Shown here: positions 33,595-42,008 of the stretch, piece by piece | Position numbering within the stretch: the stretch's first letter is position 1 | Layout of the letters: the number at the start of each line of letters is the position of its first letter | From: Streptomyces sp. TLI_235 | GTDB taxonomy: Bacteria > Actinomycetota > Actinomycetes > Streptomycetales > Streptomycetaceae | Reading direction: 5' to 3' | Assembly (NCBI GenBank): GCA_002300355.1 | Contig: NSGV01000002.1 | Location: 186,001-250,000, forward strand | Length of the DNA: 64,000 nt | Notes under the pieces: generated by a model | What the model was told of the DNA's origin: nothing | Database searches by the model: none | Seen by the model: only the letters and a program-made list of their open reading frames with translations | Program-made: the position numbers and the translations under genes

Positions 33595-34556
33595 CCAATC
33601 TGCGGTGGATCCTGGTCACGGCGGTCGCACCGGCGGCCTGGGGGGTCAACTACTTCGTCACCCAGCGGTTCCTGCCGCCGGACCATCCGCTGTTCGGCGC
33701 GGCCGTCCGCGCGCTGCCCGCCGGGCTGCTCCTGCTGGCCCTCGCCAGGGCGCTGCCGCGCGGCGCCTGGTGGTGGCGGTCCGTGGTGCTCGGGCTGCTC
33801 AACACCAGCGCCTTCTTCGTGCTCGTCTACACCGCCTCGCAGCTGCTGGCGACCAGCGTGGCGTCCACCGTGATGGCGCTCGCCCCGGTGGTGATGATGC
33901 TGGCCGGCTGGGCCCTGCTCGGCGAGCGGCCCCGACCCGCCCACCTGGCCGGGGCCGGGATCGGCCTGGGCGGGGTGTGCCTGATGCTGCTGGGCGGGAC
34001 GGGCCGGGTGAGCCTGCCGGGGGTGCTGGCCTCGGCGGCGGCGATGCTGGTCTCCTCGCTCGGCTTCGTGCTCGGCAAGCGGTGGGGCGCCGGCGCCGGG
34101 CTGCTGGCCTCCACCGCGTGGCAGCTGGTCGCCGGCGGACTGCTCCTGCTGCCGGTCGCCGCGGCCGTCGAGGGGCCGCCGCCGGCGCTCGGCGCGTCCG
34201 AGCTGCTGGCCTTCGGCTACGTGACGGTGGTGGCCACCGCCCTGGCCTTTGTCGCCTGGTTCGCCGGCCTGCGGCACCTGCCGGCCGGGACGGTGGGGCT
34301 GGTCGGCCTGCTCAACCCGGTGACGGGCGTGGTGCTGGGCACCTCGCTCGCCGGGGAGGTGCTGACGCCGCGCCAGCTGGCAGGGACGGCACTGATCCTG
34401 GCCGGCATCCTGCTGGGCCGCCCGGTGAAGGCCGGGCGGGCCCGACCGGCCGTCAGTCCTCCCAGGCTCCGTACTCCTCCTCCAGGCTCGTCAGCAGGTG
34501 CTCCCAGAACGACGAATCGCCCGGCCCCTGGCCCAACTCCGCCAGCAGGGCGGTGA
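33588..34556 (+). CDS. EamA/DMT-family exporter
   Basis: The protein is about 322 residues with ten membrane helices in two EamA repeats, the second starting near residue 155 (VLASAAAMLVSSLGFVLG). Typical motifs are YTASQLLATSVASTVMALAPVVMMLAGWALLGERP and its C-terminal counterpart. It exports small metabolites or drugs. Translation is probably leaderless. The basic, Pro-rich C-terminal 40 residues overlap the SUKH-like gene by 104 bp on the opposite strand and are unlike the family, suggesting a lost stop codon. Confidence 0.85.
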   Translation: MEANLRWILVTAVAPAAWGVNYFVTQRFLPPDHPLFGAAVRALPAGLLLLALARALPRGAWWWRSVVLGLLNTSAFFVLVYTASQLLATSVASTVMALAPVVMMLAGWALLGERPRPAHLAGAGIGLGGVCLMLLGGTGRVSLPGVLASAAAMLVSSLGFVLGKRWGAGAGLLASTAWQLVAGGLLLLPVAAAVEGPPPALGASELLAFGYVTVVATALAFVAWFAGLRHLPAGTVGLVGLLNPVTGVVLGTSLAGEVLTPRQLAGTALILAGILLGRPVKAGRARPAVSPPRLRTPPPGSSAGAPRTTNRPAPGPTPPAGR

Positions 34557-35058
34557 ACTCGGCGCGGGCGGCATCCGCGTCGTCGCCGGTGAGGCCGGCC
34601 TCGTAGCGGGCGAGCAGGCCGAGGGCGCCGACCAGTTCGGGCAGCGCACCGGCCGCGTGGCCGCCGTAGCCGCACGCGTGGTCCCAGCCGTCGGGGTCGT
34701 AGACCTCGACGGTGCCGGTGTCGCCCCGGAGCATCAGGTGCCGCGCCTGGTGGGTGCCGATGCTGTACGCGAGGCGGACGGGCGGCGAGTCGTCGTCCGG
34801 CGTGCGGTTGCCGAAGAGCTCGTCCGGGTCCTCCTCCCACATGCCGTCCGCGGGCAGGCCGGTGGAGTCCCAGTCCGCGAAGGCGAGGCTGACGGCGGGC
34901 AGCCCGACCGTGGTGAGGAAGGCCCGCGCCCCGGCGTCCGCCAGCCGCTGCGGCAGCTCGGCCTCGGCCGGCCGCCAGACCGTCCCCGGGCCGAAGCAGG
35001 ACTCCAGCCATTCGGTCGTCGGCCGCCGCGCGGCCGCCACCAGTTCGTCCCCGTTCAC
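34453..35058 (-). CDS. SUKH-4-like immunity-type protein
   Basis: The protein is 201 residues with a GTG start after GGGGGAG. The order EWLESCFGPGTVWRPAEAELPQRLADAGARAFLTTVGLP, then VRLAYSIGTHQARHLMLRGDTGTVEVYDPDGW, and a C-terminal LGLLARYEAGL fits the SUKH-4 family, whose members are usually immunity proteins for contact or polymorphic toxins in streptomycetes. No toxin gene is beside it. It overlaps the EamA 3' end. Assignment is moderate. Confidence 0.6.
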   Translation of the reverse strand: MNGDELVAAARRPTTEWLESCFGPGTVWRPAEAELPQRLADAGARAFLTTVGLPAVSLAFADWDSTGLPADGMWEEDPDELFGNRTPDDDSPPVRLAYSIGTHQARHLMLRGDTGTVEVYDPDGWDHACGYGGHAAGALPELVGALGLLARYEAGLTGDDADAARAEFTALLAELGQGPGDSSFWEHLLTSLEEEYGAWED

Positions 35059-35116
35059 GCCACTCCCCCGTTCCGTCGGTGAAACGGCCATTCAATCGCA
35101 CCGCGGTGACACCCCC

Positions 35117-36334
35117 TCACCTGCTCGCGGCGGCCCGGTCGTGGCGGGCGTAGCGGGCGGCCAGCGGGCCGTAGGTCAGGCCGTGCAGGACGAGGCTCAT
35201 CAGCACGGTCATGGTCATGAGTTGGCCGACCAGGTCGGCGGCGTGCGGGTCGACCGGGGCGAGGCTGCTGAAGGCGAGCAGGCCGTAGACGATGGTGGCC
35301 ATGCCGCGCGGGCCGAGCCAGGCGAGCAGCAGCCGGTCGGCGCGGTCGAGGCCGCTGCCGGTCAGGGCGAGCAGGACGGGGACCAGGCGGACGACGGTCA
35401 GCGAGAGGGCGGCGTAGGCCACCACCCGGCCGTCGAAGTCGCCGGTGAACGCCTGGGTGACGAGCTCGCCGAAGACGAACCAGAGGGCGAGCGAGAGCAG
35501 GGCGCCGACGTCCTCGACCAGGTGCAGGGCCTTGGGCGGCAGCGCCCGTGCGTCGGGCGCGAAGCACAGTCCGGCGATGAACGCGGCGATGAAGCCGCTG
35601 CCGTCCAGCACGATGCCCAGCCCGTAGGCGGCGAGCGGCAGTGCGAGGATGCCGAGCCGGACGGCGGACGGCCTGGTCCAGCCGGCCTGCCAGGCGCGGC
35701 GCAGCAGCACGCCGCCCGGTCTGCCGACCAGGGCGCCCGCGACGACGGCCCAGAGCACGGCGTTGAGGGCGTCGCCGAGCGGGTCGCCGGAGGGCCGGGG
35801 GATGTCGCCGTAGGCCTCGGCGCCGGCCAGGCAGAGCAGGAACACGGGGGCGAGGATGCCGTCGTTGAGGCCGGTCTCGACGGTGAGGACGCCGCGCAGC
35901 CAGGCGGGCAGCCGGCTGTCCTTGATCAGTTCGGCGGCGGGCGCCAGGTCGACGGCCACGGTGACGGCGGCGAACAGCGCGACCAGCCACCAGCGGCCGG
36001 ACGGGAAGAGCAGGCCGCCGACGAGCACGCCGGTGAGGACGGTGAGCGGCAGCGCGACCAGGAGCAGCCGGGCGAGCAGGCGGCGGTGGCCGCGGACGAT
36101 GCCCTTCGGTACGGCGGTGGCGTCGGTGAAGAGCAGCACCGCGAGGATGATCTCGACGGCGCGTTCGGCGTCCGCGGTGGTGAGGGTGACGGTCACCAGC
36201 GGGTGCGGGCCGACGGTGAGCGCCACGCCGGCGGCGGTCATCGCGACGGGCGCGGTGACGCTCCAGCGGGCCAGCCGGCCGGCCACCAGGGCCCAGGCGA
36301 AGAGCGTCCCCATGCTGACGACCAGCGCGATCAC
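35117..36334 (-). CDS. CPA1-type cation:proton antiporter
   Basis: The protein is 405 residues (GTG start assumed) with about twelve membrane helices. LFAAVTVAVDLAPAAELIKDSRLP resembles the ATDP/VDP core and TGLNDGILAPVFLLCLAG carries the ND pair typical of CPA1 Na+/H+ exchangers. ExAgly-rich LGPRGMATIVYGLLAFS is the conserved helix-10-like segment. It should exchange Na+ or K+ for protons. It stands alone, in the same direction as the SUKH-like gene. Confidence 0.88.
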   Translation of the reverse strand: MIALVVSMGTLFAWALVAGRLARWSVTAPVAMTAAGVALTVGPHPLVTVTLTTADAERAVEIILAVLLFTDATAVPKGIVRGHRRLLARLLLVALPLTVLTGVLVGGLLFPSGRWWLVALFAAVTVAVDLAPAAELIKDSRLPAWLRGVLTVETGLNDGILAPVFLLCLAGAEAYGDIPRPSGDPLGDALNAVLWAVVAGALVGRPGGVLLRRAWQAGWTRPSAVRLGILALPLAAYGLGIVLDGSGFIAAFIAGLCFAPDARALPPKALHLVEDVGALLSLALWFVFGELVTQAFTGDFDGRVVAYAALSLTVVRLVPVLLALTGSGLDRADRLLLAWLGPRGMATIVYGLLAFSSLAPVDPHAADLVGQLMTMTVLMSLVLHGLTYGPLAARYARHDRAAASR

Positions 36335-36456
36335 GCGCGCACCTGTCTTCCCCCGGTGCGCGACCGGACGGCGGCCCAGTGCTCCCGATCGTATGCGCGG
36401 GGCGGGTCTCCGCCGGGCCGGGCGGTTCTCCCCCGCGTGTCCCGCCGGCGGCCGCC

Positions 36457-36822
36457 TCAGGATCCGGCGAGGCGCAGGGCGCGCTCGGCCTCCTCGGGGT
36501 TCGGCGTGCCCGGGGCCGCGTCCAGCAGCCGCCAGCGGGAGCGGGCGCCGTCGGGCCCGGTCAGGCTGCCGCGGCGCAGGGCGGTCTCGATGCGTGTCCG
36601 GGCCTCGTGCTCGTCGGCGGGGTCGGCGGCGAAGAGGATGCGCAGCCGGTGCCGGCCGGGTCCGTCCGCGGGCTCGGTGGCGGTGTGGTGCGGGGCGATC
36701 GGGCACGGCGGTTCGTGCTCCCAGCCGCCGCAGAGCCCGACGGTGACGGCGGCGCCGGGGGCGCGCGGGTCGCCGCCCGGTTCGAGGGCGACGAGCGCCT
36801 CGTGGACGAAGGCTCGGTGCAC
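36457..36822 (-). CDS. Conserved hypothetical protein, 121 aa
   Basis: A GTG start at 36822 (HRAFVHEALVALEPGGD) is preferred over a GTG five codons upstream. The protein carries a Cys/His-bearing LCGGWEHEPPCPIAPHHT that could bind metal, then RILFAADPADEHEAR, a typical ferredoxin-like strand-turn. From memory it belongs to a widespread but unnamed streptomycete family. It is followed by the GH3 gene in the opposite sense of regulation but on the same strand. Confidence 0.65.
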   Translation of the reverse strand: MHRAFVHEALVALEPGGDPRAPGAAVTVGLCGGWEHEPPCPIAPHHTATEPADGPGRHRLRILFAADPADEHEARTRIETALRRGSLTGPDGARSRWRLLDAAPGTPNPEEAERALRLAGS

Positions 36823-36895
36823 GGCTCCAGTCTGCACCGCCGTGCCGGGTGTGCGGAGGACCCTCCCTGCGCCGGGAGGGCCCTCCGCCCGGTCC

Positions 36896-36922
36896 CCGCC
36901 GCCGCCGGGTCGGCGGCGGCGG
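36896..36922 (-). terminator. Candidate GC-rich hairpin between hypothetical and GH3 genes
   Basis: CCGCCGCCGCCG at 36896-36907 pairs perfectly with 36911-36922 (3-base loop). It lies 30 bases beyond the GH3 stop, so it is read as its terminator. A smaller CCCTCCC/GGGAGGG stem lies just beyond it. Confidence 0.55.
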
Positions 36923-36954
36923 CGGGTGGCTCGTGACCGTCCGCCGGTGTGCGG

Positions 36955-38895
36955 TCAGCGGCGGGTGGTGAGGCCGAAGCCGTACGCGAAGAGCGGGTCG
37001 TAGTGGCGGTCGCCGATGTTGATCGGCTCCTGGGCCTCGCTGCGCGGCCAGCTGACCGGGAGCTTGCCGGTGAAGGGACGCTTGCCGAAGAGCACGTCGG
37101 CGACGCCAGCGCCCTCGCTGCCGGGCAGCCAGGACATCACGAAGGCGTCCGTCTTGGGCAGCTCGCCGGTGATGATCTGCGGGCGGCCGGCCACGTCGAG
37201 GACGACGCAGGTGGGAACGGCGGAGCAGACGCGGTCGATGGTCGCCCGGTCGGTGTCGGAGAGGTCCAGGGTGTGGCCGTTGCCGACGTCGCCCATGCCC
37301 TCGGCGTACGGCGTCTCGCCGACGACGACGACGCCGACGTCGTAGCCTGCGGCGGGCGCGGAGGCGTCGCGGCTGTAGGCGGCGTCCGGGGCGTACTGCC
37401 GGATGCCCTGGAGGATCGTGGTGCCGGGGATGGCGGCGCCGCTCTGGCCCTGCCAGGTGACGGTCCATCCGCCGGCCTGGTTGCCGATGTCGTCGGCGTT
37501 GACGCCGGCGACGTAGATCTTCTGGTGGGGCTTCAGCGGCAGGGCGCGGTCGGCGTTCTTGAGCAGCACCTGGGACTCGGCGACGGCCCGGCGGGCGACC
37601 GCGCGGTGGGCGGCGGAGCCGATCGCGGAGGCGTTGCCGCGGTCGGTGTACGGGTGCTCGAAGAGGCCGAGTTCGAACTTGGCGCGCAGGATGCGGCGCA
37701 CCGCGTCGTCGATCCGCGCGGTCGGGACGCGGCCGGCCTGCACCTCGGCGAGCAGGGCCTGCTCGAACTTCCCGGCGCTGTACGGGACCATGAACATGTC
37801 GAGGCCGGCGTTGACGGCCGTGCGCACCTGGGTGGGGTAGTCGCCGGGGATCTGGTTGATGGCGTCCCAGTCGCTGATCAGGAAGCCGTCGAAGCCGATC
37901 TTCTGCTTGAGGACGTCGGTGAGCAGTTCCTTGTTGGCGCTCATCTTGACGGGGTTTCCGATGCCGTCCTCCGTCCAGTCGACGCTGGAGTAGGAGGGCA
38001 TGATGCTGCCGACGTGGTGCTTGCGGACGGCCGTGACGTAGGGGGCGAGGTCGACGGTGCGGAAGTGCTCCCGGTCGGTGATCGTGACGCCCTGGTCGAG
38101 CTTGTAACTTCCGCTGGTGGAACTGCCGTAGGCGGTGTCGCCGTCGCCGGCGTAGTGCTTGACGGTGGCGAGCACCCGGTCGGGGCGGGCCAGGTCCCGG
38201 CGGCCCTCGCCCTGGAAGCCGTCGACGGCGGTCTCCATCCGGGAGACCAGGTCCGGGTCCTCGCCGTAGCTCTCGTAGGTGCGGCCCCACCGGTCGTCGC
38301 GGGCCACGCAGACGCACGGCGCGAACACCCACTGCGGGCCGGTCGCGCGGGTCTCTGCGGCGGTGATGTGGGCGGCGTCCTCGACGAGGTCCGGGTCGCG
38401 GGTGGCGCCCATCGCGATGTTGTGCGGGAAGACGGTGGTGCCGACCAGGTTGTTGTGGCCGTGCACCGAGTCGACGCCGTAGATCAGCGGGATGTGCAGG
38501 CGGGTGGCGAGGGCGCGCTCCTGGTAGGCGTCGACCATGTCGGCCCAGGCCGCAGGGGTGTTCGGGGTGGGTGTCGAGCCGCCGCCGGACAGCAGGGAGC
38601 CGAGCCCGAGGTCGGTGATCTGCGCCCGGTTCGCGTCGACGGCGTTCCGCTCGGCCTGGGTCATCTGGCCGATCTTCTCGTCCAGGGTCATCCGTGCGAG
38701 CAGGTCGGAGACCCGCTGCTGCACGGGCAGCCGCGCGTCGAGGTACGGCAGCGGGCGGCCGCCGGCCCGGTCGGCGGCCTGCGCCGCGCCGAGCGGCACG
38801 GTGCCCGCGGCCAGGGCGGACGCGGCAAGTACGGCGCCGGCGAGCAGGGCCCGGCGACGCGGGCGGCGGGTGGGGCCGAAGCGGGTGGGTTCCAC
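36955..38895 (-). CDS. Secreted GH3 beta-glucosidase
   Basis: The protein is 646 residues. The GTG start follows GGAGAG. A Tat-like RRPRRRALLAG leader and a hydrophobic stretch end near AQAADR. The GH3 N-terminal barrel has MTLDEKIGQMTQAERNAV, GVDSVHGHNN, RWGRTYESYGEDPDLV, KHYAGDG and the nucleophile in GFLISDWDAI. The C-terminal alpha/beta sandwich carries SQVLLKNADRALPL and LPGSEGAGVADVLFG. The length and the ExoP-type pattern point to a glucan exohydrolase or beta-glucosidase acting on cello- or beta-1,3-oligomers. The likely regulator is the divergent TetR gene. Confidence 0.92.
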   Translation of the reverse strand: MEPTRFGPTRRPRRRALLAGAVLAASALAAGTVPLGAAQAADRAGGRPLPYLDARLPVQQRVSDLLARMTLDEKIGQMTQAERNAVDANRAQITDLGLGSLLSGGGSTPTPNTPAAWADMVDAYQERALATRLHIPLIYGVDSVHGHNNLVGTTVFPHNIAMGATRDPDLVEDAAHITAAETRATGPQWVFAPCVCVARDDRWGRTYESYGEDPDLVSRMETAVDGFQGEGRRDLARPDRVLATVKHYAGDGDTAYGSSTSGSYKLDQGVTITDREHFRTVDLAPYVTAVRKHHVGSIMPSYSSVDWTEDGIGNPVKMSANKELLTDVLKQKIGFDGFLISDWDAINQIPGDYPTQVRTAVNAGLDMFMVPYSAGKFEQALLAEVQAGRVPTARIDDAVRRILRAKFELGLFEHPYTDRGNASAIGSAAHRAVARRAVAESQVLLKNADRALPLKPHQKIYVAGVNADDIGNQAGGWTVTWQGQSGAAIPGTTILQGIRQYAPDAAYSRDASAPAAGYDVGVVVVGETPYAEGMGDVGNGHTLDLSDTDRATIDRVCSAVPTCVVLDVAGRPQIITGELPKTDAFVMSWLPGSEGAGVADVLFGKRPFTGKLPVSWPRSEAQEPINIGDRHYDPLFAYGFGLTTRR

Positions 38896-39006
38896 GTGGC
38901 TCTCCGTCTCACGGTGGATGGGCGGACACGCGCACACAGGCGCGTCCGGCGGCGGCGAACGGGCCGCGCCGGTGGTGCACAGCCGAGGGCAGCTGACATG
39001 CAATCA

Positions 39007-39030
39007 GACCTACCGACCACTAGGTAAGTC
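39007..39030. promoter_or_regulatory. TetR-type operator between GH3 and TetR genes
   Basis: GACCTACC at 39007-39014 and GGTAAGTC at 39023-39030 are inverted repeats matching at seven of eight positions, with an 8-base spacer. The site lies in the divergent promoter region, about 110 bases before the GH3 start and 95 bases before the TetR start. It suits a TetR dimer, or two dimers, binding over both promoters. Confidence 0.7.
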
Positions 39031-39124
39031 TCCTGCGCCACTTTTTTCACAGCGTGACGGATCGTCGGGAGCCGGCGCCGCCACCGGCACGCCGGGCCGG
39101 CCGGGCGGCTCGTACACTCACCCG

Positions 39125-39778
39125 GTGACCCTCGACCGCACCGCCGACCACCCGGCCGACCGGGCCTCCGGCACCCGCTCCCCCCGCGCCGGCGGCGCCC
39201 GCCGCCGCGAGGAGATCCTGGCCATCGCCGTGGAGACCTTCGCGACCCGCGGCTACCACCACGCCTCGCTCGCCGAGATCGCCGAACGGGCCGGCCTCAC
39301 CCAGCCCGGTCTGCTGCACCACTTCCGCTCCAAGACCGCCCTGCTGAGCGGCGTCCTGGAGCTGCGCGACACCTCGGAGATGGCGCAGCTCGGCCCGGAA
39401 CGCCCGCGCGGCCTGGCCTTCCTCGACCACCTGGTGGAGACGGTGCGGCGCAACACCGAACGCGAGGGCATCGTCCGGCTGTACGCGGTGCTCTCCGCCG
39501 AGAGCGTCACCGAGGGCCACCCCGCCCAGGACTTCTTCCGCAGCCGCTACGCCGGCCTGCGCGCGATGGTGGCGGAGGCGCTGACGGAGGCCTGCGAGCT
39601 GGGTGAGACCCGCGCCGACACGGACGTGGAGTCGGTCGCCAACGCGATCATCGCGGTGATGGACGGCCTCCAGCTGCAGTGGCTGCTGGCCCCGCAGTCC
39701 GTCGACATGGCCGCCACCACCCGCCGCACCATCGACACCCTGCTCGCAGGCCTGCGCACCGGCGACCGACACGGCTGA
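39125..39778 (+). CDS. TetR/AcrR-family regulator, probable repressor of GH3 gene
   Basis: The protein is 217 residues starting at GTG (VTLDRTADHP). The HTH is ILAIAVETFATRGYHHAS, LAEIAERAGLTQPGLLHHFRSK, a near-consensus TetR recognition helix. The C-terminal domain (about 85-215) includes IVRLYAVLSAESV and a long RRTIDTLLAGL helix. Its position divergent to the secreted beta-glucosidase, with an operator between, points to sugar-responsive control of that enzyme. Confidence 0.9.
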   Translation: MTLDRTADHPADRASGTRSPRAGGARRREEILAIAVETFATRGYHHASLAEIAERAGLTQPGLLHHFRSKTALLSGVLELRDTSEMAQLGPERPRGLAFLDHLVETVRRNTEREGIVRLYAVLSAESVTEGHPAQDFFRSRYAGLRAMVAEALTEACELGETRADTDVESVANAIIAVMDGLQLQWLLAPQSVDMAATTRRTIDTLLAGLRTGDRHG

Positions 39779-39852
39779 ACGCTGCCCGGGCCAGCGGCCC
39801 GGCGCCGGTTAGGCTCGGAGCGGCGTGATCCGGGAACGGCGGGAGGAATGCG

Positions 39853-40272
39853 GTGGAGTACCGGACCGACCCGCGGGTGGACGCGTACATCGACGCACTG
39901 CCCGCCTGGCAGCAGAAGATCTGCCGGCGAGTCAGGGACCTGGTGCACGGCGCCGATCCGGAGGTCGAGGAGACGGTCAAGCGGACGGTCCAGCCGTATT
40001 TCGTGCTGCAGGGCAACATCTGCGCCCTGCTGGCGGCCAAGGACCACGTGAACGTGTTCCTGTACGACGGCGGGATCGTGCCGGACCCGGAGGGCATCAT
40101 CACCGCCAGACACGGCAACACCACCGGCCGCACGGTCGCCTACCGCGAGGGCGAGGAGATCAACGCACCCGCCCTGCAGGCGATGTTCCGCCAGATCGCC
40201 GCGGACAACCGGGCGGGCGGCTGGCGCGTCCTCCTGCGCGAAGGCAGGGCACAACGCCAGGACGGCGGCTGA
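39853..40272 (+). CDS. DUF1801 (YdhG-like) protein
   Basis: The protein is 139 residues with a GTG start after GGGAGGAA. The N-terminal VDAYIDALPAWQQKICRRVRDLVHGADPEVEETVKRTVQPYF is the diagnostic DUF1801 opening, then VNVFLYDGGIVPDPEGI and a C-terminal RQIAADNRAGGW. The domain is similar to a Fe-S/flavin-free heterodimer-like fold with no assigned reaction. It overlaps nothing and is convergent with the following membrane protein. Confidence 0.8.
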   Translation: MEYRTDPRVDAYIDALPAWQQKICRRVRDLVHGADPEVEETVKRTVQPYFVLQGNICALLAAKDHVNVFLYDGGIVPDPEGIITARHGNTTGRTVAYREGEEINAPALQAMFRQIAADNRAGGWRVLLREGRAQRQDGG

Positions 40273-40293
40273 GCGCCCGGTGCGGTCACGTGG

Positions 40294-40701
40294 TCAGAAG
40301 ACGAGCCTCGGCGGATGGACGAGGATCGCGACGACCAGTAGGCCCAGCAGCAGGAGGTGGGCCGCCAGTGCCCCCACCGCCGCGTTGCGCCAGCGACGCG
40401 CTGCCGTCTCGTTCCGCCCGGCGAACCCGCCGCACAGGGCTCCGAGGAAGACCGCGCCGCACAGCAGCGCGGAGGCGAGCAGCGCCGACTTCTCCTGGCC
40501 GTGCACGGCCGACAGGTCCCATCCCTGGGCGGTCGCACGCCGGTAGCCGCTCCAGATCGCTCCGAGCAGCCAGCTGTCGAGCCCGACGACGACCCCCCAC
40601 ATGAACAGCGCGACCACCCCGTCGGCCGCGGATCCGATGCCGCGCCCTTCCCTCTGCGGTGTTCCCACGATGTCGTCCCCCTGTTCTCCGGCAGGCTCCA
40701 T
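40294..40701 (-). CDS. Small integral membrane protein, 135 aa
   Basis: The start is at ATG (MEPAGEQGDDIV). There are three membrane helices: VVALFMWGVVVGLDSWLL (about 30-47), SALLASALLCGAVFLGALCGGF (about 70-91) and AAVGALAAHLLLLGLLVVAIL (about 108-128), joined by short basic loops (ARRWR). Function and family are unknown; it may belong to the DUF6234-type streptomycete proteins, but I cannot confirm this. Confidence 0.7.
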   Translation of the reverse strand: MEPAGEQGDDIVGTPQREGRGIGSAADGVVALFMWGVVVGLDSWLLGAIWSGYRRATAQGWDLSAVHGQEKSALLASALLCGAVFLGALCGGFAGRNETAARRWRNAAVGALAAHLLLLGLLVVAILVHPPRLVF

Positions 40702-40824
40702 CGTGCCGACTGCCGGGCGGGACGGAGCCGGACGAGACGACACCGTTGCCGAGTCGAGAGGTCGCGCGCGCCGCAACGGGCCGGAACGATGACCTCCGGG
40801 GTCGCCCGGCTCAGGTCCGGTGCC

Positions 40825-41940
40825 TCAGGTCCGGCGACCGAAGAGCGGCCCGAGGACGAGTTCGGCGGCGCCGACGGCGACGGCGAGGGGGCCGGCGGTG
40901 CTGAGGGTGACCGGGACGGGCTGCCACTCGGGGTCGGGGATGCGGGCCTTGAGCTGGGCGGTGACGCCGTCGAGGTAGGTGTCGGGGGCGGCCAGGACGG
41001 CCCGTCCGCCGAGGACGACGCGGTCGATGTCGAGCAGCCGGACGAGGTTGGCGACGCCCACGCCCATCAGCCGGGCGGCGGCGGCGTGGTCGCCGCGCCG
41101 CAGTTCGGCGAGGCAGAGCACCTCCAGGCAGCCGTGGTTGCCGCAGGCGCAGCGCGGTCCGTCGACCTGCACGGTCTGGTGGCCGAACTCGCCGGCGTTG
41201 GTGCGGGTGCCGCGGTGGAGGGCGCCGTCGAGGAGGAGGCCGGCGCCGAGTCCGGCGGCGAGGTGGACGTAGGCGAGGCCGCCACCGGGTCGCGGGGTGG
41301 CGGGGGCCTCGGCGAGGGCCGCGGTGTTGGTGTCCTTGTCGACGATGACGGGCAGTCCGTCGAGGTGGGCGGCGAGTTCGTCGCGCAGCGGGTAGTGGTG
41401 CCAGTCGGAGGAGCCGCGGGGGCCGACGGGCGTGAACCAGTGCAGTACGCCGGCGGCGTGGTCGAGCGGTCCGCGGCAGCCGATCCCGGCGCCGAGCAGT
41501 CGGGCGCCGGGGGGCAGTGCCCCGGCGGCTCGGTGGATCTCGTCGGCGACGAGGCGGACGGCGTCCGCGGGGGCGGCCGCCTCGTCCACCGGCCGGGTGT
41601 GCAGGTGGTGGTGGCGGCCGGCCAGGTCGACGAGCAGGACGGTGAGTTCGTCCCGTTCGAGGTGGACGCCGACGGCGCAGGCGGCCTCGGCGCGCAGCCG
41701 GAGCAGGGTGCGCGGTTTGCCGCCGGTGGAGGCGGACTGGCCGGCCTCCTCGATCATGCCGTCGGCGAGCAGCCGGCCGGTGATCTTGCCGATGGCCTGC
41801 GGGGTGAGGCCCGTCCGGGCGGCGAGTTCGACCCGGCTGCCGCCCTGCGGGGCGGCGCGGAGCAGGGCGAGGACGAGCGCGGCGTTGTGGTCGCGCAGTC
41901 CGGCCAGGTTGGTGCCGGTCGGGCCGGAGGGCGTCGTCAT
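40825..41940 (-). CDS. ROK-family transcriptional regulator
   Basis: The protein is 371 residues. The N-terminal MarR-like HTH is ALVLALLRAAPQGGSRVELAARTGLTPQAIGKITGRLL. The ROK sugar-kinase-like domain follows with CGVHLERDELTVLLVDLAG replaced in part, GAGIGCRGPLD, DKDTNTAALAEA, GEFGHQTV and the zinc motif CACGNHGCLE. Such proteins repress genes for sugar or sugar-acid use, released by a sugar ligand. It is divergent from a Gfo/Idh/MocA oxidoreductase across 68 bases that hold a dyad and a promoter. Confidence 0.92.
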   Translation of the reverse strand: MTTPSGPTGTNLAGLRDHNAALVLALLRAAPQGGSRVELAARTGLTPQAIGKITGRLLADGMIEEAGQSASTGGKPRTLLRLRAEAACAVGVHLERDELTVLLVDLAGRHHHLHTRPVDEAAAPADAVRLVADEIHRAAGALPPGARLLGAGIGCRGPLDHAAGVLHWFTPVGPRGSSDWHHYPLRDELAAHLDGLPVIVDKDTNTAALAEAPATPRPGGGLAYVHLAAGLGAGLLLDGALHRGTRTNAGEFGHQTVQVDGPRCACGNHGCLEVLCLAELRRGDHAAAARLMGVGVANLVRLLDIDRVVLGGRAVLAAPDTYLDGVTAQLKARIPDPEWQPVPVTLSTAGPLAVAVGAAELVLGPLFGRRT

Positions 41941-41973
41941 GGGGCCATTGTGCCCGGCTCCGGTCAATGGGAC

Positions 41974-42002
41974 TTGCACTTAGGAAACACTGTTGTTTAA
42001 AT
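41974..42002 (+). promoter_or_regulatory. Leaderless promoter with ROK operator dyad
   Basis: TTGCAC (41974-41979) and TTAAAT (41997-42002) are spaced 17 bases and lie just 6 bases before the ATG at 42009, so the transcript should be leaderless. Between them AAACA-N4-TGTTT (41985-41998) forms a dyad that would be covered by the ROK repressor. Confidence 0.65.
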
Positions 42003-42008
42003 GTCGTC

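Noticed and set aside
35117-38332. A 1071-codon minus-strand open frame covering the antiporter and much of the GH3 gene
   Set aside because: Only the 3' part (to 36334) is antiporter; the upstream part is Arg/Pro-rich frame noise opposite to real codon use in the GH3 gene.
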